Source: Parazoarcus communis (lineage in GTDB: Bacteria > Pseudomonadota > Gammaproteobacteria > Burkholderiales > Rhodocyclaceae). Taken from it: a stretch of DNA of 64,000 nt. Positions 7,363 to 15,608 of this stretch are shown one piece after another (position 1 is the stretch's first letter; each line of letters opens with the position of its first letter). The notes under the pieces were generated by a model. That model worked only from the letters and a program-made list of their open reading frames with translations, was not told the DNA's origin and made no database searches. Both the position numbers and the translations under genes were made by a program. The stretch is from the NCBI RefSeq assembly GCF_003111665.1, contig NZ_CP022188.1, forward strand, positions 868,001-932,000. The letters are read 5' to 3'.

Positions 7363-7386
7363 CGCCGCTGCCCCACAGGAGCAACC

Positions 7387-7632
7387 ATGAAACTTCGTAC
7401 CGCTGATGAAGCCCGCGCAGCCCTTCAGGCGAAGGGCATCTCCATCACCCAGTGGGCGATCGCCAACAAGTTTTCGCCCAACCTCGTATTTGAGGTTCTC
7501 GGTGGCCGCAAGAAGTGTGTGCGCGGCCAGGCCCATGAAATCGCCATCAAGCTCGGGATGAAGGACGGAGAGATCTGTACCGACCCCGCCCGCGCCCTAG
7601 TTATACCCACCCGCCAACGCGCAGCCGCCTGA
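7387..7632 (+). CDS. BcepMu gp16-family DNA-binding protein
   Basis: An 81-residue protein beginning MKLRTADEARAALQAKG with a helix-turn-helix in SITQWAIANKFSPNLVFEVL, followed by the GGRKKCVRGQAHEIAIKLG block typical of the small BcepMu gp16 family. It is the first gene of the rightward early operon, with a CAGGAG Shine-Dalgarno. Probably a Ner/Cro-like regulator of the lysis-lysogeny choice; that function is inferred from position. Confidence 0.85.
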   Translation: MKLRTADEARAALQAKGISITQWAIANKFSPNLVFEVLGGRKKCVRGQAHEIAIKLGMKDGEICTDPARALVIPTRQRAAA

Positions 7633-7643
7633 GGAGCAATGCC

Positions 7644-7769
7644 ATGCATATCCGCCTTCAAACCATCGTTTACCTCACCGATCTCAATCCCGACTTTTGC
7701 GACGCGTTCGCAGACACCTTCATGTCCGTTGGCATGGAGGCTGGCACCTGCTTTGCCATCGGGGCCTGA
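7644..7769 (+). CDS. 41-residue early protein
   Basis: A short frame, MHIRLQTIVYLTDLNPDFCD at its start, beginning 11 bases after the gp16-like stop, with GAGGAG seven bases before the ATG. Two Cys and an acidic centre, no recognised domain. The well-placed Shine-Dalgarno is the main support. Confidence 0.45.
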   Translation: MHIRLQTIVYLTDLNPDFCDAFADTFMSVGMEAGTCFAIGA

Positions 7770-7856
7770 ACACACCCCGATTTTAGGCCACGAAAACCGC
7801 TTTTCTCACATCCAAACGGGTTTCGTTTTCTACCCCTCACGATCAGGTCATATCGA

Positions 7857-8321
7857 ATGAACCGCCATTCTTCGAAACCCTTGCCGACCAGCCTGCGCGC
7901 TGCGTTTGAAGCCGACAAGGCCCACGCTATCAGCAAGCGCCGCCTCAGCATCGAGCGCCTCGCCGAGCTGATGGCCATCACCCCCGCGACACTTTACAAG
8001 TGGCTCGAAAACGATGCCATGCCGGTTAACCGCCTGCCGCTGTGGGAGCACATCACCGGCAGCGACTACGTGGGGCGCTATCTCACGGCAAACGCGCACC
8101 GCGTGGTGATCGACATCCCGACGGGACGCAGCAGCACGGCCTCCGACGTGCAGTCCCTGCAGATCACGCTCAATTCCGCAGTGGGCGCCCTGCTCGCGTT
8201 CATGAACGGCGAAACAGACCGCGACACCACGCTCTCGCTGCTGGGCGCTGGCCTCGAAAGCCTGGCATGGCATCGCGAGAACGTGCGCAAGAACGATCAA
8301 CCCGAGCTGGAGCTGAACTGA
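7857..8321 (+). CDS. Hypothetical early phage protein with HTH-like N-terminus
   Basis: A 154-residue protein. Residues 27-52 (RRLSIERLAELMAITPATLYKWLE) look like a helix-turn-helix of the phage regulatory type; the remainder is helical with no known domain. It lies between the gp16-like gene and a winged-helix gene, in the stretch where BcepMu-type phages carry small regulators. Probably a DNA-binding early protein; target unknown. Confidence 0.72.
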   Translation: MNRHSSKPLPTSLRAAFEADKAHAISKRRLSIERLAELMAITPATLYKWLENDAMPVNRLPLWEHITGSDYVGRYLTANAHRVVIDIPTGRSSTASDVQSLQITLNSAVGALLAFMNGETDRDTTLSLLGAGLESLAWHRENVRKNDQPELELN

Positions 8322-8322
8322 C

Positions 8323-8628
8323 ATGGCATCGCGCTACGACAACGCAGCACAGCAGCGCATCTTGCGCGCCGTGGTGGTGCTGGCCGGCAACGAGTTCATG
8401 GGCATCGCCCCCGGCGAACTCGCCAAGGCCCTGGGCGAATCGCCGAGCACTGCAACCCGCGACCTGCACAACATGAAAGAGGCCGGGTTTGCAGAGCAGA
8501 TCCAGGAGACCGGGCGCTGGAGGCTGGGGCCGAAAGTGGTTCAGATCTCCTACGCATTCTCAACCGAACTGGCCCGCGCTGAATCGCGCCTGGCTGAAGT
8601 CAAAAACCGCTACACGAGGGAGCCGTAA
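8323..8628 (+). CDS. IclR-like winged-helix early protein
   Basis: A 101-residue protein consisting of a single winged helix: QRILRAVVVLAG, APGELAKALGESPSTATRDL and a wing (GRWRLGPKVVQIS), which match the N-terminal domain of IclR regulators without the effector domain. It starts one base after the previous stop and ends two bases before the next gene, so it is cotranscribed. Likely a phage transcription factor. Confidence 0.75.
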   Translation: MASRYDNAAQQRILRAVVVLAGNEFMGIAPGELAKALGESPSTATRDLHNMKEAGFAEQIQETGRWRLGPKVVQISYAFSTELARAESRLAEVKNRYTREP

Positions 8629-8630
8629 CC

Positions 8631-9593
8631 ATGGCACGAAAAGCATCCGAAGCAGTCCTGCCGCAGATCGCAGAACCCGCCCCTGAGCTGGTCCGCAACG
8701 ACCTGAACACCATCGACAATCTGGCAGCAGCGACATCCGAGCAGAACATGATGGTGCGTGCCGTTGCGCACCAGGTCGGCTATCAACTCCCGGCAGACTG
8801 CACCGACCCCGATCTGATCCAGCGCGACATCGCGTCGAACATGCGCCGGACGGTGGAGGCCATGATCGAGGTGGGCCGCGGCCTGATCGTGCTGCGCGAA
8901 GCCTGCGCGCACGGCGAGTTCATGGCACGTCTCGACGTGCTCGGCTTCGATAGCCGGGCAGCGCAGCGCTATATGCAAGTGGTGCGCAAGTTCGCAAATG
9001 CGTCGACGTCGACGCATTTGCTGAAAGCGGCGGCGACGCAAAGCAAGCTGCTTGAGATGCTCGTGCTCGACGACGAGCAGATCGAAGAGCTTGAGCTCAC
9101 CGGGCAGACCGGCGAGCTGAACCTCGACGATATCGCAACGATGTCAGTCAAAGAGCTGCGCGAAGCACTGCGCGACGCACGCGAGCAAGGCAGCGCAAAA
9201 GACCGCCTGTTGGCAGACAAAAACGCCAAGATCGACGAACTTTCGACAGGCACGAAACGCCACAAACCGGTGGTAACCGAGGTTGACGAGAAGGTCGGCG
9301 CCTTCAAAGCCGAGATCGCCGCAGGCTTCGATGCGCTCGAAACCACCATCAGCCAGATGTACCTGGTGCATGGCGCGATCCTGAAAGAGGACGTGCAGTG
9401 GGGCGACACCGACGACGCCGAGCGGCTGATCCTGCGCCAGTTCGCGACCCTGTTCGGCGACCGGCTCAACCGATCCGCACAGCAGCTCGCGGAATTGTGC
9501 GACCACTACGAAGCGACGCTGGCCGGATGGCGTGCAGAGCTGGACGGACACGCCCTGCAGGTGGGTGTTGCCGCAGACAACGCTGAGGCCTGA
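8631..9593 (+). CDS. Early phage protein, DUF3102-like helical protein
   Basis: A 320-residue mainly helical protein. Residues about 80-125 (VGRGLIVLREACAHGEFMARLDVLGFDSRAAQRYMQ) resemble the DUF3102 pattern of phage and plasmid proteins in which a helical repeat recognises DNA or partner proteins. The C-terminal half contains a coiled-coil-like region and is highly charged. It lies directly before the transposase gene. A link to replication or partition is possible but not shown. Confidence 0.7.
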   Translation: MARKASEAVLPQIAEPAPELVRNDLNTIDNLAAATSEQNMMVRAVAHQVGYQLPADCTDPDLIQRDIASNMRRTVEAMIEVGRGLIVLREACAHGEFMARLDVLGFDSRAAQRYMQVVRKFANASTSTHLLKAAATQSKLLEMLVLDDEQIEELELTGQTGELNLDDIATMSVKELREALRDAREQGSAKDRLLADKNAKIDELSTGTKRHKPVVTEVDEKVGAFKAEIAAGFDALETTISQMYLVHGAILKEDVQWGDTDDAERLILRQFATLFGDRLNRSAQQLAELCDHYEATLAGWRAELDGHALQVGVAADNAEA

Positions 9594-9603
9594 GGAGCAC
9601 ATC

Positions 9604-11367
9604 ATGGCCATCACGCCCGACACCACCCGCGAATACCTGCAGCAGCTCGCAAGCCGGCTCGACGCCGCCGCTCACGGTGGCAAGGGCGCGCTGCTCGAAG
9701 AGGCGCGCACCCTGTACGGCTGGAGCGCCGGCAAGCTGTATGCCGAGCTGGAGCGCCAAGCCGGCTGGACCAGCGGCCGCAAGACCCGCGCCGACAAGGG
9801 CAGGAGTCGCCAGAGCATGGAAGCGCTGGAGACGATTGCCGCCATGCAGCGCGGCAGCGTGCGCGCCAACGGTAAGCAGACCATGTTCACGCCGGTGGCC
9901 AGCAGCATTGCAATGATCAACGGCCTGGACGTGTCTGTGTCTGCCCGTCAGATCAACCGCCTGATGCGCGCAACCCGCATCAACACCCGCCAGCAGTCCG
10001 AACAACGGGCACCGGTGGCCCTGCGCAGCCTGCACCCCAATCACGTGCATCAGGTCGATCCGTCGCTGTGCCTGGTGTACTACCTGCGCGGCGAGCAGCG
10101 CATCATCCGCGACGACGAGTTCTACAAGAACAAGCTCGAGAAGCTCGCCAAGGTGCAGTTCAAGTGCTGGCGCTATGTGCTGTGGGATCACGCCAGCAGC
10201 ACGCTGATCCCGTGGTATGTAGAGGCCGCGGGCGAGAGCCCCGCCAACCTGTACCGATTCCTGATGTACGCCTGGGGAGCGCAACCGGGCCGGCGTTTTC
10301 ATGGTGTGCCCAAGATCCTGATGTGGGACAAGGGCAGCGCCAACACGGCACACGCGGTGCAGAACCTGCTCAAGGCGCTCGAGGTAACCAGCATCACCCA
10401 CGCGCCCGGAAACGCGCGCGCCAAGGGCGGCGTGGAGGGCGGCAACAACATCGTCGAGACGCAGTTTGAAAGCCGGCTACGCTTTGACCCCGTGCATACG
10501 GTTGAGGAACTCAACGCCGCCGCATCCGCATGGGCCGAGGCCTACAACGCCAACGCTATCCCGCACCAGGACACGCGCCTGCGCCGCGACGGCATGCCCG
10601 CCACCGCGCGCTACGACCTGTGGATGCGCATCCGCGAAGACGAGCTGCGCCTGCTTCCGCCCGAGAGCGTGTGCCAGGCATTCCTCGAAGGCCGCGTATC
10701 CCAGCGCAAGGTGGCGCGCGATCTGACGATTTCGTTTGCACACCCCCGGGCCGGTGGCACGCGCACCTATGACATGGCGGGGCTGGCCGGCGTATGTGCT
10801 GGCGACAAGCTCGATATCTCGCCGCTGCTGTTTGGCGACTGCGCTATCAGTGTGCGGGTGCCGCGCTACGACGGCGAGGACATCACCTACCGGCTGGAAC
10901 CCGTGGAAGTGGATCTCGACGGCTATGGCCGCCCGATGTCGGCGCCGGTCATCGGCGAGACCTACGCATCCCGCCCCGAGACCGATGCCGACCGCAGCGC
11001 CAAGCAGCTCGACGGCCTGCTGTACCCGGGCATGACGGCGGACGAAATGGACAAGGCCCGCCGCAGCAACGCCGCGTTGATGGGCGGAAAGATGAACACC
11101 GTGCGCCACCTGGCCGATGTCGAAATCCCGGCCGCGTTGCCGCGCCGTGGCACCGACATTTCCATCAGCGCGCCGATGTTCGAAACCGCCCCGATGACGC
11201 ATTTCGAAGCCGCAAAGGCGCTGCGCGGCCGAGGCGTGGAGCGCAGCGACCTGCACCCGTGGCTGGTTGCGAACTACCCGGACGGCGTGCAGGAAGCCGA
11301 GCTGGAACACATTGCCGCCTCGCTCAAGGGCGAGCGTACTGCCCCCCGACTGGCGTCGGTGGGGTGA
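9604..11367 (+). CDS. DDE transposase A subunit of the transposable phage
   Basis: The 587-residue transposase carries out strand transfer during integration and replicative transposition. The catalytic triad is visible as Asp152 (HQVDPSL), Asp242 (LMWDKGS) and Glu278 (GVEGG), with exactly 35 residues between the last two, a D35E retroviral-integrase core. The N-terminal 130 residues hold DNA-binding helices (SVSARQINRLMRA) and the C-terminal part a Mu-type beta barrel. GAGGAG precedes the chosen ATG. It is followed at once by its ATPase partner, as TnpA/TnpB in BcepMu and MuA/MuB in Mu. Confidence 0.93.
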   Translation: MAITPDTTREYLQQLASRLDAAAHGGKGALLEEARTLYGWSAGKLYAELERQAGWTSGRKTRADKGRSRQSMEALETIAAMQRGSVRANGKQTMFTPVASSIAMINGLDVSVSARQINRLMRATRINTRQQSEQRAPVALRSLHPNHVHQVDPSLCLVYYLRGEQRIIRDDEFYKNKLEKLAKVQFKCWRYVLWDHASSTLIPWYVEAAGESPANLYRFLMYAWGAQPGRRFHGVPKILMWDKGSANTAHAVQNLLKALEVTSITHAPGNARAKGGVEGGNNIVETQFESRLRFDPVHTVEELNAAASAWAEAYNANAIPHQDTRLRRDGMPATARYDLWMRIREDELRLLPPESVCQAFLEGRVSQRKVARDLTISFAHPRAGGTRTYDMAGLAGVCAGDKLDISPLLFGDCAISVRVPRYDGEDITYRLEPVEVDLDGYGRPMSAPVIGETYASRPETDADRSAKQLDGLLYPGMTADEMDKARRSNAALMGGKMNTVRHLADVEIPAALPRRGTDISISAPMFETAPMTHFEAAKALRGRGVERSDLHPWLVANYPDGVQEAELEHIAASLKGERTAPRLASVG

Positions 11368-11467
11368 ACGGATTCGGCCCGGTGCGCGCGAACGCACCAG
11401 GCCGAGAAAGTGGGCCTGCAGCAGCAACTGCGAAGCCCGATGCAACAACTGCCAGGAGATTGTACCG

Positions 11468-12742
11468 ATGGAAGCAACACGAAGGGGCATCGCGGAATCC
11501 CCGCCCCCCACGACAGACCAGCCAGAGGCGATGCCGCTGCGCCTGAAGGCCACGCTGCTGCGCCATGGCATCCGCCACGAAGAGGTGAGCGACCGACTGA
11601 TCCAGCGCGGCGGCAGCCGAGCCGGCCAGCCGCTGAGCCGGAGCGCATTCACGCGCATGTTGAACCACAGCTGGCGCCCGAGCTACACGCCGTGGGACGA
11701 GATCCAGGCAGCCACCGAGCAGCTGCTCGCCGAGCGCGGCGTGCCGCCCGAGGAGTTGGCCCAGATCTGGGAGGAAGACGGCATCCGCCGTCACAGCACA
11801 AAGCCGCTGAACACCCGCATGGGCGAAGACCGAAAGCACGCCCGCGACAACAACGCCATCGAGATCGAACCTGAAATGCTATCTGCTCAAGCCAAACGTC
11901 ACTTCTCTCTGTTCCGCGACCCGTTCCAGGATGATGTCCAGGGGCCGGATGACCTCTTCATGAGCGCAGACCAGCGCTACGTGCGCGAGGCCATGTATCA
12001 AGCGAGCAAGACGGGGGGGTGGTTCATTGCGGTAGTGGGCGAGTCGGGCAGCGGCAAGACCACGCTGCGCCGCGAAACCATCGATCGCATCAACCGCGAG
12101 CAGATCCCGGTGGCAGTCATCCAGCCGAAGAGCTTCGACAAGACTGCGCTCAAGGCTGCACACATCTGCCACGCGATCCTGGCCGACGTGAAGCCCAACG
12201 AGCACCCCAAGCGCAGCCTCGAGGGGCTCGCCCGCCAGGTGGAAAAGGCCTTGATCGAGTCCGGCCGCAGCGGCCAGACCCACGTGCTGATGATCGAGGA
12301 GGCCCACGACCTGAGCATCCAGACGCTGAAGTACCTGAAGCGGTTTTGGGAGATGGAAGACGGCTTCAAGAAGCTGCTTTCGATCGTGCTGATCGGCCAG
12401 CCCGAGCTGAAGGAAAAGCTCAACGAGCGCCAGTACTTCGAAGCACGCGAGGTGATCCGCCGCTGCGAAGTGGTGGAGCTGCTGCCGCTGGACAACCAGC
12501 TGGCGGATTACCTGACGCTCAAGTTCAAGCGCATTGGCTGCGACCTGGCAAACATCATCGACAGCAACGCGATCGACGCCATCCGGCAACGGCTCACATT
12601 CGTCGGTCGCGGCCCACAGCGCAACCAGACTGTGAGCATGACCTACCCGCTGGTCGTGAATAACACGCTCACCAAGGCCATGAACGCAGCGGCCCATGCC
12701 GGGGCGACCAAGGTCACCGCAGATATCGTGAGGGGGTGCTGA
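11468..12742 (+). CDS. Transposition AAA ATPase B subunit
   Basis: A 424-residue MuB/TnsC-like ATPase that captures target DNA and delivers it to the transposase. The P-loop is GESGSGKTT (about residues 193-201) and Walker B is LMIEEAHD; a helix-turn-helix-like N-terminal region (RHGIRHEEVSDRLIQRGG) resembles the MuB DNA-binding domain. The ATG at 11468 follows AGGAG, while the open frame extends further upstream over the end of the transposase gene; the upstream part lacks a ribosome site and has transposase-shadow composition. Confidence 0.92.
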   Translation: MEATRRGIAESPPPTTDQPEAMPLRLKATLLRHGIRHEEVSDRLIQRGGSRAGQPLSRSAFTRMLNHSWRPSYTPWDEIQAATEQLLAERGVPPEELAQIWEEDGIRRHSTKPLNTRMGEDRKHARDNNAIEIEPEMLSAQAKRHFSLFRDPFQDDVQGPDDLFMSADQRYVREAMYQASKTGGWFIAVVGESGSGKTTLRRETIDRINREQIPVAVIQPKSFDKTALKAAHICHAILADVKPNEHPKRSLEGLARQVEKALIESGRSGQTHVLMIEEAHDLSIQTLKYLKRFWEMEDGFKKLLSIVLIGQPELKEKLNERQYFEAREVIRRCEVVELLPLDNQLADYLTLKFKRIGCDLANIIDSNAIDAIRQRLTFVGRGPQRNQTVSMTYPLVVNNTLTKAMNAAAHAGATKVTADIVRGC

Positions 12743-12744
12743 TC

Positions 12745-12963
12745 ATGTCTGTGCTCGATGCCGAATTCATCGAATCGAAGGTGCTTCCGCTCGTGATCGC
12801 GTTTGCTGGTGGCGTGCTGCTGCACAGCATCTGCGCGGACTACCGCATGGACACCAGGCTGGCAGCAGCCAGAAACACGATCTACCAGATGCAAACGCGT
12901 GCCGATGCCTGTGCGCCGACCTATGCAAACGCCTATCTCTATCCGCAAGAGGTGACCAAATGA
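12745..12963 (+). CDS. Small single-pass membrane protein, early region
   Basis: A 72-residue protein with one membrane segment near residues 13-29 (VLPLVIAFAGGVLLHSI) and a polar C-terminus. It starts two bases after the ATPase stop; a GTG nine bases earlier in frame is an alternative. Its stop overlaps the next ATG. Function unknown; small membrane proteins in early operons can act in superinfection exclusion, which is speculation here. Confidence 0.6.
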   Translation: MSVLDAEFIESKVLPLVIAFAGGVLLHSICADYRMDTRLAAARNTIYQMQTRADACAPTYANAYLYPQEVTK

Positions 12964-13199
12964 GTATCTCCCCCGCAGAAGCAGCAGAGATCCTGCTCAC
13001 CAAGCCTTGCCTCTCCGAGACCGCAGATGGCCGAATGCTGATCGAGAAGGTAGCGAAGGCCATCGACGGCGCACTGCTTTCGTCAGACGTTGAATGGGTG
13101 CTCGAAGAGACGCTGTATCAGGCTGCACTGATGAGCATCAAGCAGGGCCGCCCGCTCGACTTCGGCTACATCGGCACTGCAACGTTCACGGCGCAGTGA
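12960..13199 (+). CDS. Hypothetical early phage protein
   Basis: A 79-residue acidic, soluble protein (MSISPAEAAEILLTKPCLSE at its start) with no recognised domain. It is coupled to the upstream membrane-protein gene by an ATGA overlap. Confidence 0.62.
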   Translation: MSISPAEAAEILLTKPCLSETADGRMLIEKVAKAIDGALLSSDVEWVLEETLYQAALMSIKQGRPLDFGYIGTATFTAQ

Positions 13200-13209
13200 G
13201 GCGAGCGAT

Positions 13210-13614
13210 ATGACGAACAACCCATTTTCAATGGTCGCCCAGGTCTCCGCACTGAGCGCACATCGGCAAACGCTATCGAGCCTGTCCAGCCGGGTGCCTC
13301 CGACAAAATCACCAAGCCAGCTGCGCAAGGATGCAAGCCGCATCGCGCGCGCAGATGAGATGCGCAACAAGGTGTTGGTGATGCTGCAGAAGCGCAAGAC
13401 CGTGGTGATCAACGACCTCGTTACAGCTAATCCTGAAACCACTCAAGCGCAGTGGCCGTGGATCTTCAAAACCCTGTGCGAACGCAACCTGGTGCGCAGG
13501 GTTGGCGTATCTCGAGGGCGGGTCTCGCAGCGCTTCGCGCTGACCGAAGAAGGCTTCAAGAAAGCCGAAGAGATTATCCAAAAGGCCGGATCGTCCGCAC
13601 AAAACAAGCACTGA
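13210..13614 (+). CDS. Winged-helix early phage protein
   Basis: A 134-residue protein with a basic N-terminal half and a C-terminal winged helix (KRKTVVINDLVTAN, WIFKTLCERNLVRRVGVS, QRFALTEEG). The pattern of repression-type wing and TEEG end suggests DNA binding. It lies between the transposition genes and gam. Specific role unknown. Confidence 0.68.
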   Translation: MTNNPFSMVAQVSALSAHRQTLSSLSSRVPPTKSPSQLRKDASRIARADEMRNKVLVMLQKRKTVVINDLVTANPETTQAQWPWIFKTLCERNLVRRVGVSRGRVSQRFALTEEGFKKAEEIIQKAGSSAQNKH

Positions 13615-13628
13615 CAGGAGCCTCAAGA

Positions 13629-14159
13629 ATGGCAAAAAAACCAACCCGCCATAAAGCCCGCAGCATGGCCGTAACCGTGCCGCAAAGCATCGCCCAGGCA
13701 AGCGACTACATCCGCGAGATAGGCGAGCATCAGCGTGACATCACGCGAATTGAAGCCGCGATGAACGATGAATTGGCCGGCATCAAAGAGCGCCACGAAT
13801 CGCAAGCGCAGCCGCTGAAGCAGCGCATCGAGTCGCTGACGAAGGGTGTGCAGATCTGGTGCGAGGCCAATCGGGAGCAGCTCACGCAGGGCGGCAAAAC
13901 CAAAACTGCAGCGCTTCCTGCCGGTGAAGTGGCGTGGCGGACCCGCCCGCCATCGGTCCGCGTCACCGGTGCCGAGGCGGTGCTCGACATGCTGCGCAAG
14001 ATGGGGCTCGACCGATTCATCCGCCCGAAGACCGAGATCAACAAAGAGGCCATCCTCAACGAGCCGGCAGCGGTGGCAAACGTGCCCGGCATCAGCATCC
14101 AGCAGGGCGAGGATTTCATTATTACGCCGTTTGAAACCGAGTTGTCTGAGGTGCGCTGA
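13629..14159 (+). CDS. gam: Host-nuclease inhibitor Gam
   Basis: A 176-residue Mu Gam-like protein that binds the ends of linear double-stranded DNA and blocks host exonucleases such as RecBCD. Visible signs are the long N-terminal coiled coil (about 22-75), a Ku-like core with EVAWRTRPPSVRV, and the C-terminal GISIQQGEDFIITPFETE. Length and position after the transposition genes match Mu. The ATG at 13629 follows AGGAG; its stop overlaps the next start as TGATG. Confidence 0.88.
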   Translation: MAKKPTRHKARSMAVTVPQSIAQASDYIREIGEHQRDITRIEAAMNDELAGIKERHESQAQPLKQRIESLTKGVQIWCEANREQLTQGGKTKTAALPAGEVAWRTRPPSVRVTGAEAVLDMLRKMGLDRFIRPKTEINKEAILNEPAAVANVPGISIQQGEDFIITPFETELSEVR

Positions 14160-14545
14160 TGACGATGACGCAATTTGCTCCTGTATTCCACGACGGCACG
14201 AAAGGCCACGCGATGGATGCTGAAGTCATTGAATACGGACTGGTTATTCACACCGGCCTCGATCTCTACGGCTGCCCATCGCTCAGCGAGGGAATGACGA
14301 TCTCCGACCCGATAACAGGCTTCCGTGTAGCGGGCGGAGACAGCCGCGAACAAGCCCTTTTCAACCTGCATGTGTTTGTTTGCCGAATGGGTGGTCCAGC
14401 CGTATTCCCGACGAAACTCGCCGAGCGCCGCGCCGAAATCGCAGCCATGCGCGAAGAGTGTGCCGCCCGACTCGAGGAGATGAGAGTTGCAATGGCGGAA
14501 ATTCGCAGCGTTATGCGCGACGACGAGGAGGACCACACAGCATGA
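14159..14545 (+). CDS. Hypothetical early phage protein
   Basis: A 128-residue protein with a globular N-terminal half (VIEYGLVIHTGLDLYGCPSL) and a C-terminal helix rich in Arg, Glu and Met that could form a coiled coil. No known domain recognised. Coupled to gam by TGATG and to the next gene by ATGA. Confidence 0.63.
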   Translation: MTMTQFAPVFHDGTKGHAMDAEVIEYGLVIHTGLDLYGCPSLSEGMTISDPITGFRVAGGDSREQALFNLHVFVCRMGGPAVFPTKLAERRAEIAAMREECAARLEEMRVAMAEIRSVMRDDEEDHTA

Positions 14546-14757
14546 GCGCAGCACGCCACCTCAAAGCCAACTCGCGCGGCAGCTGGGCCAACGTGCTGCT
14601 GTTTCCTGCAGACAAGTCAGATCAAGTGAAGGACGCCTGCGAGCAGCTCCTGCAGGCGGCTGGCGGATCGGTCAGCTTCAAGATCACCGATGACAAGAAC
14701 GTAACCCTGTCCGCACTCGACGCCCGCTTCGAACCCGTCGGCTGGTCCGACCGCTGA
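14542..14757 (+). CDS. Small early phage protein
   Basis: A 71-residue protein, MSAARHLKANSRGSWANVLL at its start, with an alpha/beta pattern and no membrane segment. It is coupled by ATGA to the preceding gene. A 137-base gap with a short GC-rich hairpin (TGCCGG-GAG-CCGGCA) follows. Function unknown. Confidence 0.63.
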   Translation: MSAARHLKANSRGSWANVLLFPADKSDQVKDACEQLLQAAGGSVSFKITDDKNVTLSALDARFEPVGWSDR

Positions 14758-14894
14758 ACTCTACAACCCGAGGAAACCGTGGGGACATAACGGAACCAGC
14801 CGGTACGGAGAAATCAAAGAGCGCCTTAGGCGAAAGCCAAAAATGCTGCCGGGAGCCGGCACCTCCGCTGCGACACACGACGACGGGAGGCACC

Positions 14895-14969
14895 ATGAAC
14901 ATCATCGAAACCATTGCAGGCTGGGCGCACGATCTGCTGTTGTGGATCATGCCGGTCGAAGAGGAGTAG
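14895..14969 (+). CDS. Possible 24-residue peptide
   Basis: An ATG five bases after GGGAGG opens a 24-codon frame (MNIIETIAGWAHDLLLWIMP, then VEEE). The peptide is amphipathic to hydrophobic and could be a small membrane peptide. Its stop lies five bases before the next gene. Support is the ribosome site and the spacing only. Confidence 0.3.
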   Translation: MNIIETIAGWAHDLLLWIMPVEEE

Positions 14970-14974
14970 CACGT

Positions 14975-15343
14975 ATGCCGTCATTCAACTTCAAGCCGCA
15001 GTTCTGCGCGGCAATCCGGTCTGGCCACAAGCGCCAGACCATCCGCGCCAGGGGCAAGCGACCGGCGCCGGCCGTCGGACAGATCGCACATCTCTACGCG
15101 GGGCTGGGCACGCTTGCTGTTTCACACCTGGGCGAACACCCCATCACCTCGGTTGAGGACATCCAGATCTCCACGCGCAACAACACCGTTCGCATGGTGC
15201 GCGGAAACGCCTGGTACGACCTCGAGGAAGACGCCGTCGAGCAGCTCGCCAACGATGACGGCTTCAACTCCGCCGCCGAATTCTTCGCCTTCTTCAAGGA
15301 CGAGTTCGGCCCCACGTTTTCCGGCTATCTGATCAAGTGGTGA
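14975..15343 (+). CDS. ASCH-domain-like phage protein
   Basis: A 122-residue protein starting MPSFNFKPQFCAAIRSGHKR. The segment GHKRQTIR fits the GxKxxExR signature of ASCH domains except for Thr in place of Glu, and the following beta strands (VGQIAHLYAGL, DIQISTRNNTVRM) fit an RNA-binding beta barrel. ASCH proteins bind RNA or modified nucleosides; in phages their function is mostly unassigned. It lies between Gam and GemA. Confidence 0.6.
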   Translation: MPSFNFKPQFCAAIRSGHKRQTIRARGKRPAPAVGQIAHLYAGLGTLAVSHLGEHPITSVEDIQISTRNNTVRMVRGNAWYDLEEDAVEQLANDDGFNSAAEFFAFFKDEFGPTFSGYLIKW

Positions 15344-15380
15344 CAGTGATGAGTTTTAATTTATGGCGCAAGGATTAGCG

Positions 15381-15608
15381 ATGTCACGCAGAAATACAAC
15401 GGCAATTGTAGATGTTAAAGGTGAGTTCTCTCGTTTGATTGTCGAGCGATCAACCAGCGGATACGGCTATCCAGTGGTTTCGATTCGATGGGTTGGTGCA
15501 GACGCACCGGTTGTTGTGTTGACAACAGAAGAGGCGATTTCCATCGCAGACGCAATTCGGAAAGTTGCGTCCAACAGCCCAATAAAACGGAAGAGTACTG
15601 CAGCATGA
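15381..15608 (+). CDS. Hypothetical early phage protein
   Basis: A 75-residue protein (MSRRNTTAIVDVKGEFSRLI at its start) with a beta-rich N-terminal half. AAGGA six bases before ATG 15381 favours this start over the in-frame ATG at 15363. Base composition is lower in GC than its neighbours, which may mean recent acquisition. Stop overlaps gemA by ATGA. Confidence 0.6.
   Translation: MSRRNTTAIVDVKGEFSRLIVERSTSGYGYPVVSIRWVGADAPVVVLTTEEAISIADAIRKVASNSPIKRKSTAA

Noticed and set aside
14758..14894. Terminator in the gap after the 71-residue early gene
   Set aside because: The TGCCGG-GAG-CCGGCA stem is short and has no T tract; early genes continue in the same direction.
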